NCBI GenBank assembly: GCA_041486365.1
Contig: JBGPLH010000250.1
Span: 1-5,185, forward strand
Source of the DNA: JBGPLH01 sp041486365 [NCBI: Thermodesulfobacteriota bacterium]
GTDB taxonomy: Bacteria; JAUYMQ01
DNA: 5,185 nt
Reading direction: 5' to 3'
Shown here: piece after piece, positions 1-5,185 of the stretch
How the letters are laid out: each line of letters opens with the position of its first letter
Numbering within the stretch: position 1 is the first letter of the stretch
Made by a program: the position numbers and the translations under genes
Notes under the pieces: model-generated
Database searches by the model: none
Seen by the model: only the letters and a program-made list of their open reading frames with translations
Told to the model about the DNA's origin: nothing

Positions 1-1
1 C

Positions 2-700
<699 letters not shown>

Positions 701-705
701 GGAGG
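701..705 (+). promoter_or_regulatory. Ribosome binding site for the PfkB kinase
   Basis: GGAGG lies immediately after the mtnP stop codon and four bases before the GTG at 710. It fixes the non-ATG start of the kinase gene and fits re-initiation by ribosomes finishing mtnP. Confidence 0.8.
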
Positions 706-709
706 AACC

Positions 710-1633
710 GTGAGCCTGCTCGTCGTCGGATCGATCGCCTACGACTCCGTCGAGACCCCCTTCGGCCGCGTGGAGGACGCGCTCGGGGGCGCCGCCGCAC
801 ACTTCTCGGCGGCGGCCACGTTCTTCACGAAGGTGAAGCTGGTGGGGGTGGTCGGAGAGGACTACGATCTCACCCACCTCGACTTCCTGAAGAAACGCGG
901 CGCCGATCTGGACGGCGTCACCTGCGCGAAGGGGAAGACGTTCCGCTGGAAGGGACGCTACGGCTTCAACCTGAACGAGGCCGAGACCCTGGACACTCAG
1001 CTTGGCGTCTTCGCCGACTTCAAGCCCGAGCTCCCGAAGGCCTACCGGAAGACCCCGTATGTGTTCCTTGCCAACATCCACCCGGCGCTCCAGCTCGACG
1101 TGCTGAAGCAGGTCGAGAAGCCGAAGTTCACCGCCATGGACACCATGAACTTCTGGATCCAGGGGGAGCGGGCAGCGCTCGAGAAGACGCTTGCGGCGGT
1201 GGACATGGTGGTGATCAACGAGGGGGAGGCGCGGCAGCTCTCGGGCGAGTACAACCTGATTCGCGCGGCGCAGGCCATCCTCTCCTACGGCCCCACCCGG
1301 CTCGTGATCAAGCGGGGCGAGTACGGCGCCCTTCTCTTCACAAAGGATCACATCTTCGCCTCCCCCGCCTATCCTCTCGAGTCGGTCTTCGACCCCACGG
1401 GCGCCGGCGACAGCTTCGCGGGCGGCCTCATGGGCCACCTCGCCCGCACGGGGAATCTCTCCAACGAGAGCCTCCGCCTGGCGATCGTGCTGGGCAGCGT
1501 GATGGCCTCCTTCCACGTGGAGGACTTCTCGATGGACCGGAACAAGCGGCTCGTCCCGGAGGAGATCCAGGCGCGTTTCCGCGCGTTCCGGGCGCTCACC
1601 CAGTTCGAGGATCTCACGCTACCGGGCGAGTAG
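710..1633 (+). CDS. PfkB-family sugar/nucleoside kinase downstream of mtnP
   Basis: 307-residue ribokinase-superfamily kinase, full length for the family, predicted to phosphorylate a sugar or nucleoside with ATP in the cytoplasm. GTG start, chosen because of the GGAGG just upstream and because the protein then opens with the first beta strand LLVVGSIAYD, whose Asp12 matches the substrate-contacting Asp of the family. Residues 26-34 (GGAAAHFSA) correspond to signature 1, with His where many members have Asn. NEGE at 170-173 is the NxxE metal/phosphate motif. DPTGAGDSFAGG at 228-239 is signature 2, with anion hole GAGD and catalytic base Asp234. The mid-region (TLDTQLGVFADF, 93-104) and DTMNFWI (144-150) resemble a PfkB subgroup I associate with mtnP neighbourhoods, from memory only. 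Coupling to mtnP suggests a substrate in the methylthioadenosine/adenosine/5-deoxyribose pool: adenosine kinase, a methylthioribose or ribose-1-phosphate kinase are all possible. Specificity cannot be assigned from sequence. Confidence 0.92.
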   Translation: MSLLVVGSIAYDSVETPFGRVEDALGGAAAHFSAAATFFTKVKLVGVVGEDYDLTHLDFLKKRGADLDGVTCAKGKTFRWKGRYGFNLNEAETLDTQLGVFADFKPELPKAYRKTPYVFLANIHPALQLDVLKQVEKPKFTAMDTMNFWIQGERAALEKTLAAVDMVVINEGEARQLSGEYNLIRAAQAILSYGPTRLVIKRGEYGALLFTKDHIFASPAYPLESVFDPTGAGDSFAGGLMGHLARTGNLSNESLRLAIVLGSVMASFHVEDFSMDRNKRLVPEEIQARFRAFRALTQFEDLTLPGE

Positions 1634-1639
1634 GGGCGT

Positions 1640-1651
1640 GGGGCGCGCCCC
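1640..1651. other. 12-base GC palindrome after the kinase stop
   Basis: GGGGCGCGCCCC is a perfect palindrome beginning 7 bases after the kinase stop codon. It could form a short cruciform or hairpin, or be a protein-binding site. There is no loop, so by itself it is a poor RNA terminator. With the neighbouring stem-loop it marks the likely end of the mtnP-kinase transcript. Confidence 0.35.
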
Positions 1652-1653
1652 GC

Positions 1654-1672
1654 GACCGGGTCGCTCCCGGTC
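1654..1672 (+). terminator. Possible terminator stem-loop after the kinase gene
   Basis: GACCGGG and CCCGGTC form a perfect 7-bp stem around a TCGCT loop, 20 bases past the kinase stop. A T-run does not follow (the next bases are AAGCCCTG), so this is not a classical intrinsic terminator. It could be a U-tract-poor terminator or a 3'-end stabilising hairpin. Its position just before a candidate promoter supports a transcription-unit boundary. Confidence 0.4.
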
Positions 1673-1723
1673 AAGCCCTGTGGCCGCGCGCCGATGAGGA
1701 ATGGAGCACCGCCGTGCTCCGAA

Positions 1724-1753
1724 TTGACGCCCCCGATGGGTGGGGTGTAAGTT
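1724..1753 (+). promoter_or_regulatory. Candidate sigma-70-type promoter for the repeat-containing protein
   Basis: TTGACG at 1724-1729 is one mismatch from the -35 consensus. TAAGTT at 1748-1753 (18-base spacer), or GTAAGT one base earlier (17-base spacer), is the -10 candidate. Initiation would fall near 1760, giving a leader of about 17 bases to the ATG at 1777. The -10 match is weak, but these bases stand out in a GC-rich gap. If real, the promoter excludes the GTG at 1714 as the start. Confidence 0.4.
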
Positions 1754-1776
1754 CGGGCACCGGTTCGGGGGATCCG

Positions 1777-2916
1777 ATGTTCGTGCGTCAGCCCGCGCTC
1801 GAAAGCCTCGCCGTCTCATCCGGGGACCTCCTCCTCCTGCTCATCTCCCTCAATCGCCCCATGGTCGCCCTCGAGGACTACGCGACCGACGAGGCGGATG
1901 CGACGATCTGCACGGTGCGGCGCGAGAGCGACATGGTGTCCACCGTGGTGCACCTCCTGTTGCAGCAGGGGAGGACGGCGCTCTTCTACACCTACGAATC
2001 CGATCCCTACCCGGAGGATCTGCGCGGCCCCGTGGAAGAGGAGGCGATCGATTTCGTGGAGAGCCTCGGGTTCATCATGGACGATACGCGCTTCGCCGGG
2101 ATCAGCCCCGACGATCAGAAGGCGCTTCTCGAACGCCCGGCCTTCACCGGCGCGCTCGACGAGTCGCCGTCGCCCGGGGCGGCGGAAACGGCTTTCGAGG
2201 TCCCGCCTGATCCCGCATTCCAGTACGATCCCATAACGCCCGAGCGGCTCGACACCATCGGCGCGGCGCCCGACGAGGAGACCCCCGCCCCGCCGCCGGC
2301 CGAGGCAGCCTTCCAGGTTGCGCTCCCGGAGGCCTCGCTGCAGGAGATGGAGATCGTTCTGGACGATGTCTTCCAGGACCCCCGCCCTCCGGAGGTCCCG
2401 CCGGAGGTCCCGCCGGAGGTCCCGCCGGAGGTCCCGCCGGAGGTCCCGAGCGTAGCGAGGGCCGACTCTATCAGTGACGCGAGGGCCGACTCTATCAGTG
2501 ACGCGAGGGCCGACTCCATAAATGACGCGAGGGCCGACTCTATCAGTGACGCGAAGGCCGACTCCGGAAATGCGGGAGCCGACTCATCTCAGGAACTCCG
2601 CGTCGCAGGACCAGGCCCGGGGTCGACAAGCGTGTCCCCCGTCGGGCAATACGAGAGGCCGGGTCCCACGGCGGGCGGCTCGCTCTCCCGCTTCCGGCGG
2701 AAGACAGCTCCGGCCGACCTCTACACGATCCACGGGGTTGGTGGAGAGGAGCGCGTCCCCGGCCCCGAAGAAACAGGGCGGCCCGCAGTGGTCTCCGAGG
2801 CCGATCCCGCGCCGCCCATCCTGAAGGACCGGTGCGCGGAAGATGCCCCCACCGACCCCGTCGATCCGGATATCCGTCGGCGGCGGGCGAGGGCGCGCTT
2901 CCTCGCTTCCTTCTGA
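1777..2916 (+). CDS. Unrecognised protein with in-frame tandem repeats and disordered Pro/Asp-rich region
   Basis: 379 residues from ATG 1777. I do not recognise the family. Residues 1-125 look folded: a hydrophobic helix DLLLLLISL (17-25), then NRPMVALEDYATDEADATIC, amphipathic helices, FYTYESDPYPEDLRG (70-84) and VESLGFIMDD (94-103). Residues 126-365 are low complexity, rich in Pro, Ala, Glu and Asp, and probably disordered. They contain five tandem PEVP units (205-224) followed by octapeptides of the ARADSISD type (227-266). The C-terminal end is basic (RRRRARARF, 367-375). There is no signal peptide or clear membrane segment, so the protein is probably cytoplasmic. Start choice: ATG 1777 has a G-rich GGGGGA at 1767-1772 and lies below a candidate promoter. 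GTG 1714 is in frame with GGAG at 1703-1706 at better spacing, but adds a Gly/Ser-rich, unstructured 21-residue leader. High third-position GC outside the repeats supports real coding. Function unknown. Confidence 0.75.
   Translation: MFVRQPALESLAVSSGDLLLLLISLNRPMVALEDYATDEADATICTVRRESDMVSTVVHLLLQQGRTALFYTYESDPYPEDLRGPVEEEAIDFVESLGFIMDDTRFAGISPDDQKALLERPAFTGALDESPSPGAAETAFEVPPDPAFQYDPITPERLDTIGAAPDEETPAPPPAEAAFQVALPEASLQEMEIVLDDVFQDPRPPEVPPEVPPEVPPEVPPEVPSVARADSISDARADSISDARADSINDARADSISDAKADSGNAGADSSQELRVAGPGPGSTSVSPVGQYERPGPTAGGSLSRFRRKTAPADLYTIHGVGGEERVPGPEETGRPAVVSEADPAPPILKDRCAEDAPTDPVDPDIRRRRARARFLASF
2389..2448 (+). repeat. Five perfect 12-base tandem repeats (PEVP units)
   Basis: CCGGAGGTCCCG is repeated five times without a mismatch and in codon phase, encoding five PEVP tetrapeptides. 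Perfect identity at the DNA level indicates recent slippage or recombination; unit gain or loss keeps the frame. It resembles the Pro/Glu/Val-rich linkers of disordered spacers. Confidence 0.95.
2455..2574 (+). repeat. 24-base tandem repeats encoding ARADSISD-type octapeptides
   Basis: Units start at 2455, 2479, 2503, 2527 and 2551. Units 1, 2 and 4 are identical (ARADSISD). Unit 3 differs at three bases and reads ARADSIND. Unit 5 is degraded (AKADSGNA), and a further trace (GADSS) follows. Each unit is eight codons, so copy-number change preserves the frame. The units use TCT, ATA, AGT, AAT and AGG, codons uncommon in the flanking GC-ending sequence, suggesting a different origin from the rest of the gene. 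Confidence 0.92.
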
Positions 2917-2952
2917 GCCGCCGCGCAGGCATACTCACCCCGCGCGCGGCCA

Positions 2953-2985
2953 CCGGACGCATTCCGGGGGGACCCGCGTGTCCGG
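2953..2985. repeat. Imperfect inverted repeat upstream of the RodZ-like gene
   Basis: CCGGAC at 2953-2958 is complementary to GTCCGG at 2980-2985, with 21 bases between; adjacent GC and GCG bases could extend the pairing with a small bulge. It lies 73 bases before the ATG of the next gene in the 142-base gap 2917-3058. No convincing -35/-10 pair is visible in that gap. It could be an operator, a weak terminator of the preceding gene, or chance in GC-rich DNA. Confidence 0.25.
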
Positions 2986-3049
2986 CGTTTCGCACCCCCA
3001 TCGAATTTTCCGATCCTCCCGACGATCCTCGAACGAAACTGCCTTCGGC

Positions 3050-3053
3050 GGAG
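3050..3053 (+). promoter_or_regulatory. Ribosome binding site deciding the RodZ-like start
   Basis: GGAG (within GGAGAAG) sits five bases before ATG 3059. It supports this start over the longer in-frame opening that runs back to 2843, which would overlap the preceding gene and add a 72-residue Arg/Pro/His-rich leader. Confidence 0.75.
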
Positions 3054-3058
3054 AAGCG

Positions 3059-4132
3059 ATGTCGGAGTCGTTCGGCCGTTACCTGAAGCGGGAGCGCAAG
3101 CTCCGTGAGATACCGCTCGCGGAGATCGCGCGGGAAACGAAGATCAAGGTCGGGCTCCTGCGCGCGTTGGAGGACGACCGGGTCGAGGAGCTCCCGTCTC
3201 CCGCCATCGTGAAAGGATTTCTCCGCGCCTACGCGCGCATGCTGGGACTCTCGGCCAACGATCTCCAGCTTCGCTACCAGTCGTTCCTTGAGGAGGTTGC
3301 CCCGGATCGGCTGCGGCCTCAATCGCTGCGGCCCTGGGTCCCGCGCAAGCGGCGGCGCATGAGCGCGGTCGGATGGCTCCTCCTGATCGCGCTCGGAATC
3401 GGCGTCGGGCTCCATCTCACGGGGAGCGAGCCCGCCCGGGGGCCCCAGGAGGAATCGACATCCGGGGCGGACAGTGAGGTCGTGTACCGGAAAAATTACC
3501 TGAGCGAGATCGAGACGGGTGCGCCCCCGGGCACGCCGCCGCGCATCGCCGCGGCGAGCCCCGAGTGGCCGGGTCCGGCCTCGGGCGGCATGTATGTTCT
3601 CCTGCGCGCGCTGGCGCCGACCACGGCCGCCGTCTCGCTCGACGGCGGGGCAACCCAGCCCATCGTGCTGCTACCGGGCCAGCCCGTCCTGCGCCACGCC
3701 TTCCGGGGGATGGTGATCGATACCCCGGAGCCGGCCTTCGTCGAGGTGGAAATGAACGGCGAGCGGCTTCCGCCGCGGAACCTCCCGGGGGGGCAGCGGC
3801 GGATCGTGCTACGCGCGCCGGAGTTGCCTCCGACGGGGGAGGAATCCCCGTCCCATGGGCATCCCATCACGTCGCTAGAGGCCGATGCCTCCGGGGAGGT
3901 GCCGATGCCGGCGATCACGCCCGTGGCCGGACTGAACCTCATCGGCCATCTCACGTCGACCCCCGCGCCGCTGGACGGAAAGCGCCGGAATGCGGCTTCC
4001 TCCGGGCGCGCGGAGTCACCCGCGGACGAGCCCGAAGCCCCCGCCAAATCGACCCCCGGGTCCCCGCATCGCCCGGCTGTGCCACCGGAAATCCCCGCCG
4101 CCCCCTCAAATTCCCCGCCGAAGGGCCGATAA
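3059..4132 (+). CDS. RodZ-like HTH transmembrane protein with DUF4115-like domain
   Basis: 357 residues. Residues 4-75 form a Cro/C1-type helix-turn-helix of the RodZ type (GRYLKRERKLREIPLAEIAR, then KVGLLRALEDD and PSPAIVKGFLRAYARMLGL). A basic stretch, RKRRR at 96-100, precedes one membrane segment (about 102-120, VGWLLLIALGIGVGLHL), which predicts cytoplasm-in topology. After a linker, residues 178-252 resemble the beta-rich RodZ C-terminal domain (DUF4115): YVLLRALAPTTAAVSLDGG, a GQPVLRHAF strand and VEMNGERLP. Residues 253-357 are Pro/Ala/Ser-rich and probably disordered. In rod-shaped bacteria RodZ links MreB to the elongation machinery through its HTH; other members of this architecture act in motility, pilus assembly or gene control. 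Here the beta domain is not terminal and lacks the aromatic usually seen after its first strand, and no mreB or isoprenoid genes are adjacent, so a RodZ paralogue is as likely as RodZ itself. Start set by GGAG at 3050. Confidence 0.82.
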   Translation: MSESFGRYLKRERKLREIPLAEIARETKIKVGLLRALEDDRVEELPSPAIVKGFLRAYARMLGLSANDLQLRYQSFLEEVAPDRLRPQSLRPWVPRKRRRMSAVGWLLLIALGIGVGLHLTGSEPARGPQEESTSGADSEVVYRKNYLSEIETGAPPGTPPRIAAASPEWPGPASGGMYVLLRALAPTTAAVSLDGGATQPIVLLPGQPVLRHAFRGMVIDTPEPAFVEVEMNGERLPPRNLPGGQRRIVLRAPELPPTGEESPSHGHPITSLEADASGEVPMPAITPVAGLNLIGHLTSTPAPLDGKRRNAASSGRAESPADEPEAPAKSTPGSPHRPAVPPEIPAAPSNSPPKGR

Positions 4133-4144
4133 AGCCTTCCAGGA

Positions 4145-4166
4145 GGGGCGCGGCTTTCCGCGCTCC
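4145..4166 (+). terminator. GC-rich stem-loop after the RodZ-like gene
   Basis: Nine base pairs (one G-U) between GGGGCGCGG (4145-4153) and CCGCGCTCC (4158-4166) close a CTTT loop, starting 13 bases after the stop codon. The stem is strong and well placed to end the transcript, but only a short TTT (4172-4174) follows. It is therefore a probable U-poor intrinsic terminator or 3'-end hairpin. Confidence 0.5.
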
Positions 4167-4205
4167 GCATGGTTTCTGCATCCTCCCGGGTCTCGCGCCT
4201 TCGGA

Positions 4206-4228
4206 CCCCCATCCATCCGTGGAGGGGG
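4206..4228 (+). other. Bulged stem-loop in the leader of the chemoreceptor-like gene
   Basis: CCCCC (4206-4210) pairs with GGGGG (4224-4228); after a bulged A, TCCA pairs with TGGA around a TCCG tetraloop. It lies 40 to 62 bases before the ATG at 4268. It may belong to the 5' leader of the downstream gene or be chance pairing in GC-rich sequence. Confidence 0.3.
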
Positions 4229-4233
4229 CTCCG

Positions 4234-4250
4234 CCGGGCGCGCCGCCCGG
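4234..4250 (+). promoter_or_regulatory. Perfect hairpin directly upstream of the ribosome binding site
   Basis: CCGGGCG (4234-4240) and CGCCCGG (4244-4250) form a 7-bp stem with a CGC loop. The stem ends three bases before GGGAG at 4254, close enough to influence ribosome access. No classical riboswitch or attenuator structure is evident. No promoter elements were recognised in 4133-4267. Confidence 0.35.
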
Positions 4251-4253
4251 TTC

Positions 4254-4258
4254 GGGAG
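4254..4258 (+). promoter_or_regulatory. Ribosome binding site for the chemoreceptor-like gene
   Basis: GGGAG nine bases before ATG 4268. The frame is open further upstream, but no better start with a ribosome site is seen, and the first membrane helix begins just after this ATG. Confidence 0.7.
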
Positions 4259-4267
4259 ATCGCCGGC

Positions 4268-5185
4268 ATGTCCCTGGACCTGTTTCTCTGGATCGCCCTC
4301 GGTGTCGTCCTGGTGGGCAGCATCCTCGCCGTGTACCGGACCTACCAGTGGGGTGTGAGCACGACGGCGATCGTCTGGATCTTCGGATCGGTCGCGCTCG
4401 CTTCCTTTCTGGGATTTCTCTGGGCCAAGACGGCCTCCACGATCGTCCTGGCGCTCTGCACGCTCGCGGTGACGCTGTCCGCCATCGTGGTCACGCGCCT
4501 GGTCGCGGTGGAGATCGCACGCGGCGTCAGCTCCATGGCCCTGGTGATCGAGGACCTGACGCGCACCCGTGACTTCAAGCGCCGGCTGCCGGAAGACGGC
4601 ACGGACGCCTTCGCCCGGCTCGCGCGGGGCGTCAACCAGATCCTCGAGCAAAGCCATCAGATGGTAACGCGGCTGGCCGATGCGGGGAGCATGGTGAACC
4701 GCGTCACCGACGACATCGGCGATGCGAGCAAGGCCGTGTCAGACTCGAGCGACGAGCAGTCCTCCGGCGTGCTCGAGGCGACGAGTGTCATCCAGCAGAT
4801 GAACGCGTCGATCAAGGGGATCGCCGAGCACACCGACCGCCTGAGCGTGTCCGCCGAGGAGTCGTCGTCGTCGATTCTCGAGATGGGCGCCACGGTCGAA
4901 GAAGTGAGCGGCAACGTCGAGAGCCTCGGCCAATCGGTCGACACGTCGGTCTCCTCGATCGAGCAGATGGCCCAGTCGATCCGCGAAGTGGCGCGCAACG
5001 TGGAGAGCCTCTCCGAGGTGGCGGAGGAGACGAGCGGCCTCATGGAGCAGATGGTCGCGTCGATCCGCCAGGTGGAGGGGAACGCGGCGGAGACGAAGCG
5101 GTTGTCGGTGGACGTGGTGGAGGCGGCTGAGCAGGGCCGCGAGAAGGTGTCGGCCACCATCGCCGGCATCGAGGCGATCCGGTCG
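4268..5185 (+). CDS. Membrane-anchored HAMP/methyl-accepting-chemotaxis-like protein, N-terminal part (3' end outside window)
   Basis: 306 residues visible, no stop before the window edge. Three hydrophobic segments (about 4-23, 33-53 and 57-79) are joined by very short loops, so there is no extracytoplasmic sensor domain; a signal would have to be intramembrane or cytoplasmic. Residues 80-132 look like a degenerate HAMP linker ending in GTDAFARLARGVNQIL, which keeps the G-x-D...L...N spacing but lacks the Glu and Gly of the usual DEIG core. Residues 133-306 are a long Ser/Glu/Val-rich coiled coil with four 28-residue (four-heptad) repeats at 173-284, typical of methyl-accepting signalling helices. 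The conserved CheA/CheW-binding hairpin tip is not reached. The gene may be a chemoreceptor, or a larger sensor with a kinase, phosphatase or other output domain downstream. It is unrelated in theme to the metabolic genes at the window start. Confidence 0.85.
   Translation, partial: MSLDLFLWIALGVVLVGSILAVYRTYQWGVSTTAIVWIFGSVALASFLGFLWAKTASTIVLALCTLAVTLSAIVVTRLVAVEIARGVSSMALVIEDLTRTRDFKRRLPEDGTDAFARLARGVNQILEQSHQMVTRLADAGSMVNRVTDDIGDASKAVSDSSDEQSSGVLEATSVIQQMNASIKGIAEHTDRLSVSAEESSSSILEMGATVEEVSGNVESLGQSVDTSVSSIEQMAQSIREVARNVESLSEVAEETSGLMEQMVASIRQVEGNAAETKRLSVDVVEAAEQGREKVSATIAGIEAIRS
4784..5119 (+). repeat. Four 28-residue coiled-coil repeats within the chemoreceptor-like protein
   Basis: Residues 173-200, 201-228, 229-256 and 257-284 align without gaps at an 84-base period. 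Each begins with a hydrophobic-x-x-Met core (VIQQM, ILEMG, IEQMA, MEQMV), then an ASI(K/R)xV-like heptad and an Asn/Val-Glu-Ser-Leu-like heptad. The DNA copies have diverged, so duplication is old or the pattern is kept by coiled-coil selection. Confidence 0.75.

Noticed and set aside
2468-2549. CTATCAGTGA in three of the 24-base units (2468, 2492, 2540) matches part of the classical tet operator
   Set aside because: Only about half of the operator is present and the symmetric partner is absent; it lies inside a coding repeat with no TetR or resistance gene nearby. Treated as coincidence.
2389-2574. CRISPR-like array
   Set aside because: The repeats are contiguous with no spacers, are in codon phase, and encode regular peptides; no cas gene is present.
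2843-3058. In-frame 72-codon upstream extension of the RodZ-like gene
   Set aside because: It overlaps the end of the preceding gene and adds an Arg/Pro/His-rich leader; ATG 3059 has a good ribosome site and begins exactly at the HTH.
2543-3415. Minus-strand open frame (290 codons) spanning the gap and the RodZ-like HTH region
   Set aside because: Arg/Pro-rich shadow overlapping the conserved HTH coding sequence; no motif.
3565-4572. Plus-strand open frame (335 codons) across the RodZ-like tail, the gap and the receptor start
   Set aside because: Out-of-frame Arg/Gly-rich translation that overlaps two better-supported genes.
4657-5169. Minus-strand open frame (170 codons) at the window end
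   Set aside because: Mirror image of the Ser/Glu-rich coiled coil; the + strand frame is open to the edge and makes a sensible membrane-plus-coiled-coil protein.

Overview
The window is GC-rich (roughly two thirds G+C by eye), with strong G/C bias at third codon positions. All five supported genes lie on the + strand, with short gaps. Protein style suggests a high-GC bacterium of the former Deltaproteobacteria (Myxococcota, Desulfobacterota or a related uncultured lineage): an mtnP/PfkB-kinase pair, a RodZ-like helix-turn-helix membrane protein with a proline-rich tail, and a chemoreceptor-like coiled coil rich in Ser and Glu. This placement is an inference from style; no rRNA or marker gene is present.

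Layout: (1) 2-700 is the 3' part of mtnP, S-methyl-5'-thioadenosine phosphorylase; its first ~60 codons lie outside the window. (2) 710-1633 is a PfkB-family sugar/nucleoside kinase, 9 bases after mtnP and almost certainly co-transcribed. (3) 1634-1776 is a gap with two GC hairpins and a plausible sigma-70-type promoter. (4) 1777-2916 is an unrecognised protein with a folded-looking N-terminal domain of about 125 residues, a long disordered Pro/Ala/Asp/Glu region carrying two in-frame tandem repeats (five 12-base units, then four to five 24-base units), and a basic C-terminal tail. (5) 3059-4132 is a RodZ-like protein: cytoplasmic HTH, basic stretch, one membrane segment, a DUF4115-like beta domain and a proline-rich tail. 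(6) 4133-4267 is a gap with three hairpins. (7) 4268 to the window end is the N-terminal 306 residues of a membrane protein with three hydrophobic segments, a degenerate HAMP-like linker and a methyl-accepting-protein-like coiled coil built from four 28-residue repeats; it runs off the edge.

How the genes fit together: mtnP and the kinase form a salvage unit. MtnP splits methylthioadenosine, a by-product of polyamine and other SAM-dependent synthesis, into adenine and methylthioribose-1-phosphate. The kinase probably acts on a nucleoside or sugar from the same pool, but its substrate cannot be read from sequence. The remaining three genes look like cell-surface, morphogenesis or signalling functions with no visible metabolic link to the first two. 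I see no mobile element, CRISPR array, tRNA, rRNA or recognised defence system. The most interesting items are the repeat-bearing unknown protein, the variant RodZ architecture and the 28-residue coiled-coil periodicity; none of them establishes a new system.
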